Shown piece after piece: positions 9,432 to 18,070 of a stretch of DNA of 52,299 nt. Made by a program: the position numbers and the translations under genes. The stretch comes from Roseateles sp. (GTDB lineage: Bacteria > Pseudomonadota > Gammaproteobacteria > Burkholderiales > Burkholderiaceae_C), in contig JAFALK010000032.1 in the NCBI GenBank assembly GCA_019234295.1, positions 1 to 52,299 on the forward strand. The letters run 5' to 3'. The notes under the pieces are model-generated. The model searched no databases, was not told the origin of the DNA, and saw only the letters and a program-made list of their open reading frames with translations. The stretch's first letter is position 1, and the number at the start of each line of letters is the position of its first letter.

Positions 9432-10457
9432 CTAAGGTTTACCGAAGCCGTGGGGATTGCGCTCTTGCCAGCGCCAGGAATCCGCGCACATGCGGGTCAG
9501 ATCGTACCGTGCCTGCCAGCCCAAGGTAGCCGTCGCCAGCGCAGGGTCGGCCCAACAAGCGGCCACATCGCCTGCACGGCGGGACACGATCTCGTAGGGA
9601 ACCGGCCGGCCGCTGGCGGTCTCGTAGGCCCGCACCAGCTCCAGCACGCTGTGGCCGCGGCCGGTGCCGAGGTTGACGGTCAGCGAACCCGTGCCGCCCA
9701 GCAGGTAGCGCAGCGCCGCCACGTGGCCCTCGGCCAGGTCGACCACATGGATGTAGTCGCGTACGCCGGTGCCGTCGGGCGTGGGGTAGTCGCCGCCGAA
9801 GATCGAGAGCTTCTCGCGCCGGCCCACGGCCACCTGGGCTACATAGGGCATGAGGTTGTTGGGCGTGCCGCGCGGGTCCTCACCGATCAGGCCGCTTTCG
9901 TGCGCGCCGACCGGATTGAAATAGCGCAGGCAGGCGGTCTGCCACTGCGGGTCGGAGGCGCCGAGGTCGGCCAGAATGCGCTCGCCCATGAGCTTGGTGG
10001 CCCCATAGGGATTCACGGCGGCGGTGGCGGCATCCTCGCGCAGCGGCAGCCGATCGGGCGCGCCGTAGACGGTGGCACTGCTGGAGAAGACCATGCGCCG
10101 GCAGCCGTGGCGGCGCATCGCCTCGCAGGTGTTGACGAGGCCGCCGAGGTTGTTGCGGTAGTAGGCCAGGGGCTGGGCCGTCGATTCGCCAACCGACTTG
10201 AAGGCCGCGAAATGCACGACCGCGGCCGGCTTGTGCGTGGCGAAGACGCGCTCCATGGCGGCCGCGTCGCACACGTCCGCGCGTTCGAAGACGGGTGTCT
10301 CCCCGCTGAGTCGGGCCAGCCGCTCCAGCACCTCGGGTGAACTGTTGGAGAAATCATCCATGCCCACGACCGCGAAACCCGCCTTCCGCAGCGCCAGCCA
10401 GGTGTGGGAGCCGATGTAGCCGGTGGCGCCGGTGAGCAGGACAGTGGGCGCGGACAT
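9432..10457 (-). CDS. galE: UDP-glucose 4-epimerase
   Basis: Interconverts UDP-glucose and UDP-galactose. 341 residues, an extended SDR. GATGYIGSHTWLAL opens the protein, with FAAFKSVGES, SSSATVYG and the catalytic NPYGATKLMGE intact. LRYFNPVGAHESGLIGEDP and GTGVRDYIHVVDLAEGHVAAL are diagnostic of GalE rather than of other epimerases. It sits 8 bp from the EpsL-like gene, inside the exopolysaccharide series. Confidence 0.96.
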   Translation of the reverse strand: MSAPTVLLTGATGYIGSHTWLALRKAGFAVVGMDDFSNSSPEVLERLARLSGETPVFERADVCDAAAMERVFATHKPAAVVHFAAFKSVGESTAQPLAYYRNNLGGLVNTCEAMRRHGCRRMVFSSSATVYGAPDRLPLREDAATAAVNPYGATKLMGERILADLGASDPQWQTACLRYFNPVGAHESGLIGEDPRGTPNNLMPYVAQVAVGRREKLSIFGGDYPTPDGTGVRDYIHVVDLAEGHVAALRYLLGGTGSLTVNLGTGRGHSVLELVRAYETASGRPVPYEIVSRRAGDVAACWADPALATATLGWQARYDLTRMCADSWRWQERNPHGFGKP

Positions 10458-10465
10458 GCCGATCC

Positions 10466-11689
10466 TTAGAAGAAGAGCATTTGGGCGTTGCAGCCGATGG
10501 TGTTGGCAGCGTAAGAATAGCCGGCCAGATTGCTGTCGCGCACCTGGCGGCTGGCCTGGCAGTTGGCACTGATGGAGCGCGAGTAGGCGTAGCTGGCGCC
10601 GAATGTCAGGCTGCGCGTGGTGTCGTGGTAGGCGCCAATGGCGGTGCCGAGCACCTCGCTGTCCTGGCTCGTGCGCGTGTAGGCGGCCGAAGCGTTCAGC
10701 GTGATCTTGCCGGTCAGCTGGTACGAGGGCTGGAACTGCAGCGACTCCGTCTTGCTGTTCTGGTTGAGGCTGGAGCCCAGGCCGGCGTAGAAGAAGGAGC
10801 TCAGGCCCTGGTCGTGCACATAGCTGGTGAGGAAGACGAGCTTGCCCGTGGGTTCGTAGCGCCAGGTGAGTGCGCCGGAGTGGACGTTCCTTGTCTGGCC
10901 TGAGGTGTCGGCACCCGGGTAGCGACCCGTGCTCAGGCGCCCGTCGAAGCTGTTGTGGCCGGTGCTGCGCCAGCTGACGGTCAGGTCGAGATCCCTGCGG
11001 CGGAAATCGTTGGCGCCATAGGCTCCGGTGACAGTGTCGTGGAAGTAGGTGGGATAGTCGCCGGAGGTCTGGCGCCAGGCCATGCCGACGCGCAGGTCGG
11101 GGTTGGGCTGCCAGCTCGGGCCGACGGCCCAGGAGCGTTGCTCATAGTTGAGGATGGCGTACTGCGGGGCGCTGTAGTCCAGCTTGTGGTAGTTCGCGTC
11201 CACCATCAAGCTCCAGCGCGTGACCAGGCCCAGGTAGGTCACGGCGTCCGCGTAGTAGTTCTTCACCGTGTTCTTGGTGTAGACCGGCGCCAAATAGCTT
11301 GCAATGTTGTAGTCGGCTAGCTGTTCCGAGCCCGAAACCGTGATGGTGCCCTGGAGGCGCTCGATGGTGCTCCAGTCCAGCGCCAGCTGGCCGTTGTAGC
11401 CGCTGTTGTTGAGCTCGCTGTTGCGGCTGTAGCGGGCGCTCGTCAGGGAACCGTCGGCGCGCAGGTGCTGGCGACCCAGGCGCAGATCCACGCCGCCGAG
11501 CAGGCTGGCCGAGAGCACGTTGTCGGAGTTGGTGCCGCCGTCTTGCCGAAACACATTGGAGAGATGCGTGTAGCCGCCGTTCACGCCGACGTAATAGGGC
11601 GTGGTGCTGTCTTGTTGCTGGGCGAGGGCAGGCGTGACGGTGGCCAGGAGCGCGATGGCGCCAAGAACGCGGGAGGTGCGGAAAGTCAT
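10466..11689 (-). CDS. EpsL-like outer-membrane beta-barrel protein of an exopolysaccharide locus
   Basis: A 407-residue protein with a clear signal peptide (MTFRTSRVLGAIALLATVTPALA, cleaved around residue 23). The rest consists of alternating short amphipathic strands rich in Tyr, Ser, Gly and Asn, ending in a terminal Phe (NAQMLFF), as expected of an outer-membrane beta-barrel. It resembles EpsL of exosortase-B-associated exopolysaccharide loci and may help export or anchor the polymer. This family assignment is from pattern recognition, so it is moderate. It lies directly downstream of the initiating sugar transferase. Confidence 0.7.
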   Translation of the reverse strand: MTFRTSRVLGAIALLATVTPALAQQQDSTTPYYVGVNGGYTHLSNVFRQDGGTNSDNVLSASLLGGVDLRLGRQHLRADGSLTSARYSRNSELNNSGYNGQLALDWSTIERLQGTITVSGSEQLADYNIASYLAPVYTKNTVKNYYADAVTYLGLVTRWSLMVDANYHKLDYSAPQYAILNYEQRSWAVGPSWQPNPDLRVGMAWRQTSGDYPTYFHDTVTGAYGANDFRRRDLDLTVSWRSTGHNSFDGRLSTGRYPGADTSGQTRNVHSGALTWRYEPTGKLVFLTSYVHDQGLSSFFYAGLGSSLNQNSKTESLQFQPSYQLTGKITLNASAAYTRTSQDSEVLGTAIGAYHDTTRSLTFGASYAYSRSISANCQASRQVRDSNLAGYSYAANTIGCNAQMLFF

Positions 11690-11710
11690 GAAGTCCTTGA
11701 CTGCAGGGAA

Positions 11711-13105
11711 TCAGTAGGCGTGGCGGTCGAACATGACCAGCCGGACGGTGCGCACGATGATCTGCAGATCCAGCGCGAGCGACCAGTTGCGCAGGTATTC
11801 GAGGTCGTACTCGACGCGGGCCTTCATCTTGTCGACCGTGTCGGTCTCGCCGCGCAGGCCGTTGACCTGGGCCCAGCCGGTGATGCCGGGTCTGACCTTG
11901 TGGCGGACCATGTAGGCCTTGATGAGCTTGCGGTACTCCTCGTTGTGGGCCACCGCATGCGGGCGCGGGCCGACGATGCTCATGCGGCCCTGCAGCACGT
12001 TGATGAACTGCGGCAGTTCGTCCAGCGAGGTGCGGCGGATGAAGGCACCGAAGCGCGTGATGCGCGGGTCGGACTTGGTGGCTTGCTTGACCACAGCGCC
12101 GTCGTCCTGCGTGCGCATGGAGCGAAACTTGTAGACGATGATCTCCTCGCCGTCGAGGCCGTTGCGGCGCTGCTTGAAGATCACCGGCCCCGGCGAGCTC
12201 AGCTTCACGCCCAGGGCCACCAACAGCAGCAGAGGCGAGATCAGCGCAAGGATCAGGCCCGAGAGCACCACGTCGCTGATGCGCTTGACCAGCTCGTTGG
12301 TGCCGGTGAACGGCGTCTCGCAGATGCCCACCACGGGCACGCCGTTGATGTCCTGCAGCCGGCCCTGAATGATGCTGATGCCAAACACGTCGGGCACGAA
12401 AAACAGCGAGGCTGTCGTGCCCTGGATGTTCTCCAGCAGCTGCACGATGCGAGGCTGCGAGCCCAGGGGCAGGGTGATGTAGACCTCGCGCACGCCATGC
12501 GTGCGGACGTAGTCGCTGACCTGCGAAAGCGTGCCCAGCATCTTCGGCTGGGCCTCCGAATGGATGCGTTCGTCCTGGCGGTCGTCGAAGTAGCCAAGGA
12601 AGTCCACGCCCAGCGCCTTGCTGTCGTGCAGGGCCCGGGCCACCTTGGTGGCGAGCGAGCCCGCGCCGATGATGACGGCGCTGCGCCGTGCCTGCGGCTG
12701 CCGCGCCTGCCAGCGCAGCACCTGGCGGCCCAGCTCCACGGCCAGGATCTGAGCCACCGGCGTGAGCAGGGCCCACCTCAGCAGCGTCCTTTCCTCAAAG
12801 TAGCCCATGCTGTTGGTGGCATAGGCGCACAGCGAAAGGATCACCAGCAGCACGACCCAGGAGGAGATCACATCGATGGCGGCGCTGACCGGATGCTCGG
12901 AGAAGCGGTTGCGGCCCGGGAAGGTGAGGGCGAAGACGAGCAGGCACAGCGTGAGCGTGGAGCGCAGCACCGGCTCACCGAACCAGGCGTTAATGCCCAG
13001 GAAGCACAGGACGATGATGCCCGGCTCCAAGAAGGCGGCGACCAGGGACTCCACGGACTGGGGCGCGCTGTAGAAGGTTCTTTTGTAGCTCCGGTCCTCG
13101 AACAT
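11711..13105 (-). CDS. wcaJ: Undecaprenyl-phosphate sugar (probably glucose) phosphotransferase
   Basis: Initiating polyisoprenyl-phosphate hexose-1-phosphate transferase of about 464 residues, expected to load a sugar phosphate, probably glucose, onto undecaprenyl phosphate at the inner membrane. The N-terminal half has hydrophobic membrane segments, the middle has a Rossmann-like CoA-binding domain (SAVIIGAGSLATKVARAL), and the C-terminal half is the conserved catalytic domain with FKQRRNGLDGEEI, YKFRSMR, RRTSLDELPQ, GRMSIVGPRPHA and RPGITGWAQVNG. The ATG at 13105 is preferred to an upstream start because it gives MFEDRSYKR and follows a GAGAGA stretch. It is the first gene of the minus-strand polysaccharide series. 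Confidence 0.9.
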   Translation of the reverse strand: MFEDRSYKRTFYSAPQSVESLVAAFLEPGIIVLCFLGINAWFGEPVLRSTLTLCLLVFALTFPGRNRFSEHPVSAAIDVISSWVVLLVILSLCAYATNSMGYFEERTLLRWALLTPVAQILAVELGRQVLRWQARQPQARRSAVIIGAGSLATKVARALHDSKALGVDFLGYFDDRQDERIHSEAQPKMLGTLSQVSDYVRTHGVREVYITLPLGSQPRIVQLLENIQGTTASLFFVPDVFGISIIQGRLQDINGVPVVGICETPFTGTNELVKRISDVVLSGLILALISPLLLLVALGVKLSSPGPVIFKQRRNGLDGEEIIVYKFRSMRTQDDGAVVKQATKSDPRITRFGAFIRRTSLDELPQFINVLQGRMSIVGPRPHAVAHNEEYRKLIKAYMVRHKVRPGITGWAQVNGLRGETDTVDKMKARVEYDLEYLRNWSLALDLQIIVRTVRLVMFDRHAY

Positions 13106-13193
13106 CGTCGGGCAATCTCTCTTTCGTGCAGGCGTGCTTTGCCTTGTTTCCCCGGTCCCTTGCCCGGAGAAGGAATTTTGACTCAACTCAAAT

Positions 13194-13217
13194 GGGGGGG
13201 TCGGGGGGCTTCCCCCC
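13194..13217. other. G-run followed by a GGGGGG/CCCCCC hairpin
   Basis: Seven G (13194-13200), then GGGGGG-CTT-CCCCCC at 13203-13217, in the 155-bp gap between the divergent sugar transferase and ubiJ genes. A TTGACT that could act as a -35 element lies just upstream on the plus strand at about 13179. The element could form a tight hairpin or a G-quadruplex. Its function is unknown. Confidence 0.6.
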
Positions 13218-13260
13218 TAGTTCAGCGCCTGCACCACAAGGCCTGCCTACAATCCGGGCC

Positions 13261-13770
13261 ATGTTTCACGATTGGTCCACCCTTCTCGCGCCGGCCGTGC
13301 AGGATCGCCTCGTCCTCCTGCTCAACCACGTCATCTCGCGCGAGCCCTATGCCATGGCCCGTCTGGCGCCGTTCGCAGGGCGCAGCGTCGTGCTGCGCCT
13401 GGCCGGATGGCCCAGCGTCCTGCCGCCGGCGCCCGACCTGAATCTGGTCGTCAGCCGCGCCGGCCTCTGGGAGCGGCTCGACGTTGCAGCCGCCGATGCG
13501 CTGACCATCGAGGTCGATGCCTCGAACCCGGCCCTGCTGGCCCTGGGCGCGCTGTCGGGCGCTAAACCCCAGGTGCAGCTCAGCGGCGACGCTGCCTTCG
13601 CCGGCGTGATCAACAGCCTGGTGGCCGAGATTCGCTGGGACATCGAGGACGACCTGGCGAGCCTGGTCGGGCCTGCCATGGGCCATCAGCTGGGTCGCCT
13701 GGGCCGCGCCGTCGCCGAGGGGCTGGCGGGCTTCGCGCGCAAGGCAGGCAGCTGGCGGCAGCCTGCATGA
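13261..13770 (+). CDS. ubiJ: SCP2-domain ubiquinone biosynthesis accessory factor UbiJ
   Basis: 169-residue soluble protein with the SCP2 sterol-carrier fold typical of UbiJ, which binds ubiquinone intermediates in the aerobic Ubi complex. Visible features are an amphipathic N-terminus, [21 protein letters not shown], a central beta segment, the [14 protein letters not shown] motif, and [21 protein letters not shown] near residues 125-145, which recurs in UbiJ proteins. Its position directly upstream of ubiB supports the call. The ATG at 13261 is the only start giving a sensible N-terminus. Confidence 0.85.
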   Translation: MFHDWSTLLAPAVQDRLVLLLNHVISREPYAMARLAPFAGRSVVLRLAGWPSVLPPAPDLNLVVSRAGLWERLDVAAADALTIEVDASNPALLALGALSGAKPQVQLSGDAAFAGVINSLVAEIRWDIEDDLASLVGPAMGHQLGRLGRAVAEGLAGFARKAGSWRQPA

Positions 13771-13852
13771 GCCGCGCAGTGCCGGGCCGTCCCACGCAAG
13801 CGGGCATCCCTCTGTGGGATTGCCTGATGGGCTCTTCAGTCGAGGGTCCCCA

Positions 13853-15403
13853 GTGAGGTATTTCGCGCGGCTCGTCGTCATTGCCTGGACGGTTCTTCGC
13901 TACGGACTCGACGATCTGGCCCTCTCAGGCCTGCGGCGCACGCGCTTCAGGCTGCTGCGCCGGGTCATCTCGGTTGGCCGCAGCTGGGACCAGCCGCGCG
14001 GCGTGCGCCTGCGCCTCGCGCTCGAACACTTGGGCCCGATCTTCGTCAAGTTCGGCCAGGTGCTTTCGACCCGGCGCGACCTGATCCCGCCCGACATCGT
14101 CGACGAGCTCGCCAAGCTGCAAGACCGCGTGCCGCCGTTTCCGGCGGCGCAGTCGCAGGCGCTGGTCGAGCGGGCCTTCGGCCGCAGTGTCGCGGAGCTG
14201 TTCGGCAGCTTCGATGCCGAGCCGGTGGCCAGCGCCTCGATCGCCCAGGTGCATTTCGCCACCTTGAAGAGCGGTCGCGAGGTGGCCGTCAAGGTGCTGC
14301 GCCCGGGCATGCTCCAGGTCATCGACGACGACTTGGCGCTGCTGCGCACGCTGGCCACCTGGGTGGAGCGCTTGTCGGCCGATGGCAGGCGGCTCAAGCC
14401 GCGCGAAGTCGTGGCCGAGTTCGACACCTACCTGCACGACGAGCTCGACCTGGTTCGCGAGGCGGCCAATGCCGCTCAGCTGCGCCGCAATATGGAGTCG
14501 CTGCAGCTGGTCATGGTGCCCGAGATGGTCTGGGATCTGTGCCGGCCCGAGGTCATCGTGATGGAGCGCATGAAGGGCATGCCCATCTCGCAGGTGGAAC
14601 GGCTTGTCGAGGCCGGCGTGGACCTGAAGAAGCTGGCCCAGGACGGCGTGACCATCTTCTTCACCCAGGTCTTTCGCGACGGTTTCTTCCACGCCGACAT
14701 GCACCCAGGCAATATCCAGGTCAGCCTGGACCCTGCCACCTTCGGCCGCTACGTGGCCCTGGACTTCGGCATCATCGGCACGCTGACCCAGGTGGACAAG
14801 GACTATTTGGCGCAGAACTTCATCGCCTTCTTCCGCCGCGACTACAAGCGCGTGGCCGAGCTGCACATCGAGTCGGGCTGGGTGCCCTCGGGCACGCGGG
14901 CGAACGATCTAGAGAGCGCGATCCGCACCGTCTGCGAGCCGCAGTTCGAGAAGCCGCTCAAGGACATTTCCCTGGGTCAGGTGCTGATGCGGCTGTTCCA
15001 GATCTCGCGCCGCTTCAATGTGGAGATCCAGCCCCAGCTGGTGCTGCTGCAAAAGACCTTGCTCAATATCGAGGGCCTGGGCCGCCAGCTCGATCCAGAC
15101 CTGGACCTGTGGAGCACGGCCAAGCCGTTCCTAGAGCGATGGATGGACGAACAGATCGGTGTCCGGGCACTCTTCCGGCAGTTCCGCAACGAGGCGCCGC
15201 GCTATGCCCAACTGATCCCCGAGCTGCCGAGACTGTTGCACGACGCACTCCAGCGCCAGGCCGCCAAGCCGCCGAACGAGGACGCCCTCATCGAGCTGAT
15301 CCGCGAGCAGCGGCGCACCAATCGCGTGCTCACGGCCCTGCTGTGCGCGGTGCTGGGCTTCACCATTGGCGCCTTGCTGGTGCTGGCGCGGTCCTGGTTC
15401 TGA
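13853..15403 (+). CDS. ubiB: ABC1-family atypical kinase UbiB
   Basis: 516-residue membrane-associated protein kinase-like ATPase needed for ubiquinone biosynthesis. The GTG at 13853 gives [20 protein letters not shown], the typical UbiB start. The family KxGQ motif appears as [16 protein letters not shown] near residues 62-77. The Ala-rich nucleotide loop is [11 protein letters not shown], followed by the catalytic Lys in [19 protein letters not shown] and the metal-binding DFGIIG are intact. A C-terminal hydrophobic segment ([20 protein letters not shown]) anchors it in the inner membrane. It follows ubiJ by 82 bp. Confidence 0.95.
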   Translation: MRYFARLVVIAWTVLRYGLDDLALSGLRRTRFRLLRRVISVGRSWDQPRGVRLRLALEHLGPIFVKFGQVLSTRRDLIPPDIVDELAKLQDRVPPFPAAQSQALVERAFGRSVAELFGSFDAEPVASASIAQVHFATLKSGREVAVKVLRPGMLQVIDDDLALLRTLATWVERLSADGRRLKPREVVAEFDTYLHDELDLVREAANAAQLRRNMESLQLVMVPEMVWDLCRPEVIVMERMKGMPISQVERLVEAGVDLKKLAQDGVTIFFTQVFRDGFFHADMHPGNIQVSLDPATFGRYVALDFGIIGTLTQVDKDYLAQNFIAFFRRDYKRVAELHIESGWVPSGTRANDLESAIRTVCEPQFEKPLKDISLGQVLMRLFQISRRFNVEIQPQLVLLQKTLLNIEGLGRQLDPDLDLWSTAKPFLERWMDEQIGVRALFRQFRNEAPRYAQLIPELPRLLHDALQRQAAKPPNEDALIELIREQRRTNRVLTALLCAVLGFTIGALLVLARSWF

Positions 15404-15478
15404 TTCCGCGCACTCGGAGATAATCCGCGCCGCCCTTTCGGCCTGGTTTTTGGCCCGACTCTTGCTGCTGCCCCCGAC

Positions 15479-16957
15479 ATGAACATCACGCTGATCGTTT
15501 TCGTTGTGCTGTACCTCGCAGGCACCCTGGCGCTCGGCGTCTGGGCCGGTACCCGGATCAAGAACACCAGTGACTTCGCCATCGCGGGCCGCTCACTGCC
15601 CCTCATCATGGTCGTGACCACGACCTTCGCCACCTGGTTCGGCGCCGAGACCGTGATGGGCATGCCGACCAAGTTCGTGACCGGCGGCCTCAACGCCATC
15701 GTCGAGGACCCGTTCGGCGCGGGCACCTGCCTGATTCTCGTCGGCGCCTTCTTCGCCACCAAGCTCTACCGCCAGAACCTGCTGACCATCGGCGACTTCT
15801 ACCGCGGCCGCTTCGGCAAGGGCGTGGAGGTGTTCTGCTCGGTGGCCATCATCCTGTCCTACCTGGGCTGGGTGGCGGCGCAGATCACCGCCCTGGGCCT
15901 CGTGTTCTCGGTGCTGACGCAGGGCGCCATGAGCGAGACCATGGGCATGATCGTGGGAACGTTGGCCGTGCTGGTCTACGTCGTGATCGGCGGCTTCTTG
16001 GCCGTGGCCTGGACCGACTTCATCCAGATGATCGTGCTCGTCGTGGGCCTGACCGTGATCGCCTTCTTTGCCGCCAACCTGGCCGGCGGCGCGGACAAGG
16101 TCATCGCCCTGGCTCAGAGCAAGGACCTGTTCCGCTTCTTGCCCGATCCCAAGCCCACCGACGTCATCATGTTCATCGGCGCCGGCCTGACCATGATGCT
16201 GGGCTCCATCCCGCAGCAGGACGTGTTCCAGCGCGTGATGTCGGCCAAAAACGAGAAGACAGCGCGCAACGGCGCCATGATCGGCGGCCTGTCCTACATC
16301 CTCTTTGCTGCCGTGCCGATGTTCATCGTCACCGCGGCCGTCGTCGTGATGGGCCAGCAGGCGGCCGACCTGGCCGGTGGAGAGCAATACCAAAAGCTGC
16401 TGCCGCTCTTCGTGCTCAGCAAGATGCCGCTGCTGATGCAGATTCTGTTCTTCGGCGCGCTGCTCTCGGCCATCAAGAGCACGTCCTCGGCCACGCTGCT
16501 GGCACCCTCCACGAGCTTCGTGGAGAACATCCTCAAGAACCTGCGCCCGCATATGGGCGACCGCCAGCAGCTCTTCGCCATGCGCGCCACCATCGTCAGC
16601 TTCGCGGGCCTGGTGCTGGCCTATGCCATCGCGATGAAGGGCACCTCGATCTACGAGCTGGTCTCGGCGGCCTATCAGGTCACGCTCGTGGGCGCCTTCG
16701 TGCCCCTGGTCTTCGGCCTTTACTGGCCGCGCGCCACCACGCAAGGCGCCATCCTGTCCCTGGTGGCCGGAGTGGGCGTCTGGATCCTCATGCTGCCCCA
16801 GGTCAGCCACCTGGGCGCGAGCTTTCCGGGGCAACTGGCCGGCCTCTTGGCGGCCACGGCCGCCATGGTCATCGGCAGCCTGGCGCCGCAATGGCTGAAG
16901 GACCGAAAGGACCACAAGCAGCACGTCAGGGGCCTGCCGGACGAAGCGACCGCTTGA
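15479..16957 (+). CDS. Sodium:solute symporter family transporter
   Basis: 492-residue inner-membrane transporter of the SSS/PutP superfamily with about 13 hydrophobic segments, starting MNITLIVFVVLYLAGTLALG. The early DFAIAGRSLPL motif and the WFGAETVMG helix, and later QQDVFQRVMSAKNEKTARNGA, are typical of the family. The C-terminus is a charged cytoplasmic tail. The substrate cannot be assigned; neighbours (ubiB, fmdB) give no hint. It looks monocistronic, with 75 bp upstream and 61 bp downstream. Confidence 0.9.
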   Translation: MNITLIVFVVLYLAGTLALGVWAGTRIKNTSDFAIAGRSLPLIMVVTTTFATWFGAETVMGMPTKFVTGGLNAIVEDPFGAGTCLILVGAFFATKLYRQNLLTIGDFYRGRFGKGVEVFCSVAIILSYLGWVAAQITALGLVFSVLTQGAMSETMGMIVGTLAVLVYVVIGGFLAVAWTDFIQMIVLVVGLTVIAFFAANLAGGADKVIALAQSKDLFRFLPDPKPTDVIMFIGAGLTMMLGSIPQQDVFQRVMSAKNEKTARNGAMIGGLSYILFAAVPMFIVTAAVVVMGQQAADLAGGEQYQKLLPLFVLSKMPLLMQILFFGALLSAIKSTSSATLLAPSTSFVENILKNLRPHMGDRQQLFAMRATIVSFAGLVLAYAIAMKGTSIYELVSAAYQVTLVGAFVPLVFGLYWPRATTQGAILSLVAGVGVWILMLPQVSHLGASFPGQLAGLLAATAAMVIGSLAPQWLKDRKDHKQHVRGLPDEATA

Positions 16958-16982
16958 ATGCAGGTGAAAACCCCGGGCGATC

Positions 16983-16988
16983 TATAAT
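16983..16988 (+). promoter_or_regulatory. Candidate -10 box TATAAT upstream of fmdB
   Basis: A perfect TATAAT stands 30 bp before the fmdB start. No convincing -35 hexamer is seen at 16-18 bp spacing. It may drive fmdB-DUF502-aspS. Confidence 0.45.
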
Positions 16989-17018
16989 TTCGCCTTTTTG
17001 GTCAACACCTTAAGTCTC

Positions 17019-17324
17019 ATGCCCATCTACGCCTATGCCTGCGGCGCCTGCGGCCACGCCAAGGACGTGCTGCAAAAGCTCTCCGACGCACCGCTGAGCA
17101 CCTGCCCGGCCTGCGGGGCCGAGGCCTTCTCCAAGCAGGTCACGGCTGCCGGTTTCCAGCTCAAGGGGTCGGGTTGGTACGCCACCGACTTTAAGGGCGG
17201 CGCCAGCAGCGCCGGTGGCTCTGCAGCGGCTCCGGCACCCGCTGCCGCTGATGCGGCCGCAGCGCCGGCAGCCGCGGCGCCCGCCGCTGCCGCTCACACC
17301 TGCAGCGGCTCTTGCACGCATTGA
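17019..17324 (+). CDS. FmdB-family zinc ribbon protein
   Basis: 101-residue protein. MPIYAYACGACGHAKDVLQKL and CPACGAE form a four-cysteine (CxxC...CxxC) zinc ribbon in the first 40 residues, followed by the family motif FQLKGSGWYATDFKG near residue 55. The C-terminal third is an Ala/Pro low-complexity tail that ends in another Cys/His cluster (HTCSGSCTH). The role is unknown; these are thought to be regulators. It is 14 bp upstream of the DUF502 gene and probably in one operon with it and aspS, a neighbourhood common in Burkholderiales. Confidence 0.88.
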   Translation: MPIYAYACGACGHAKDVLQKLSDAPLSTCPACGAEAFSKQVTAAGFQLKGSGWYATDFKGGASSAGGSAAAPAPAAADAAAAPAAAAPAAAAHTCSGSCTH

Positions 17325-17338
17325 CCAGCAAGGGAGCC

Positions 17339-17980
17339 ATGCGCAAATACCTGATCACTGGCCTGCTCGTCTGGCTCCCGCTGGCCATCACGGTCTGGGT
17401 GCTGCTGTGGGCTCTGGGCATCGTCAACGGCGTGTTCGGTGCGCTGCTGACGGCCGCGGGCACGGTGCTGCCGGGGGCCAGGGAGCCGCTGGAGGAGCTT
17501 CGCCACATTCCGGGCCTGGGGCTCGTGATCCTCGGCGGTGGCGTGGTGCTGACGGGCATGTTCGCCGCCAACATGGTCGGCCAGTGGGCGCTGCGCCAGT
17601 GGAACAAGCTGCTGACGCACATTCCCATCGTCAAGAACATCTACAGCTCGGTCAAACAGGTCTCAGACACCCTGTTCTCGAGCAATGGCAACGCCTTTCG
17701 CGAGGCGGTGCTTGTGCAGTACCCGCGCGAGGGCTCCTGGACCATTGCCTTCGTCACTGGTCAGCCCGGCGGCGAAGTGGCCGAGGCTCTTGGCGACGAG
17801 CATGTGAGCCTGTACGTGCCCACCACGCCGAACCCGACCTCGGGATTCTTCCTGATGATGCCGCGCGCCTCGGTCAAGCCCTTGGCCATGAGCGTGGACG
17901 AGGCGCTCAAGCACATCATCTCGATGGGTGTCGTGGCGCCTGAAGTCCCGGCGACCGAGGCCGAGCCCGCACGAAATTGA
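17339..17980 (+). CDS. DUF502 family inner-membrane protein
   Basis: 213-residue membrane protein. The first hydrophobic helix is LITGLLVWLPLAITVWVLLW (residues 5-24); a second follows around 63-82 (LGLVILGGGVVLTGMFAAN). The conserved HIPIVKNIYSSVKQV and the PTTPNPTSGFFLMMP motif define DUF502. The biochemical function is unknown. It lies between fmdB and aspS, its frequent genomic position in this group. Confidence 0.88.
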   Translation: MRKYLITGLLVWLPLAITVWVLLWALGIVNGVFGALLTAAGTVLPGAREPLEELRHIPGLGLVILGGGVVLTGMFAANMVGQWALRQWNKLLTHIPIVKNIYSSVKQVSDTLFSSNGNAFREAVLVQYPREGSWTIAFVTGQPGGEVAEALGDEHVSLYVPTTPNPTSGFFLMMPRASVKPLAMSVDEALKHIISMGVVAPEVPATEAEPARN

Positions 17981-18010
17981 ACGGGCTGACGGGGTCACCC
18001 GTCAGCCCGT
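17981..18010 (+). terminator. Strong hairpin between DUF502 gene and aspS
   Basis: A perfect 13-bp stem (ACGGGCTGACGGG) with a GTCA loop starts at the DUF502 stop. No T-tract follows (TTAAAG), so it may be an attenuating or mRNA-stabilising hairpin rather than a full terminator. aspS starts 60 bp downstream. Confidence 0.65.
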
Positions 18011-18070
18011 TAAAGCCATTCTTCGCCGCGGCGTCCGCCGCCCGATCCCCGAATCCCTGGAGTTGAAATC

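Noticed and set aside
11465..13441. 658-codon plus-strand frame across the sugar transferase
   Set aside because: Antisense shadow of a well-supported minus-strand gene; rich in His, Asp, Ala, and without domain motifs.
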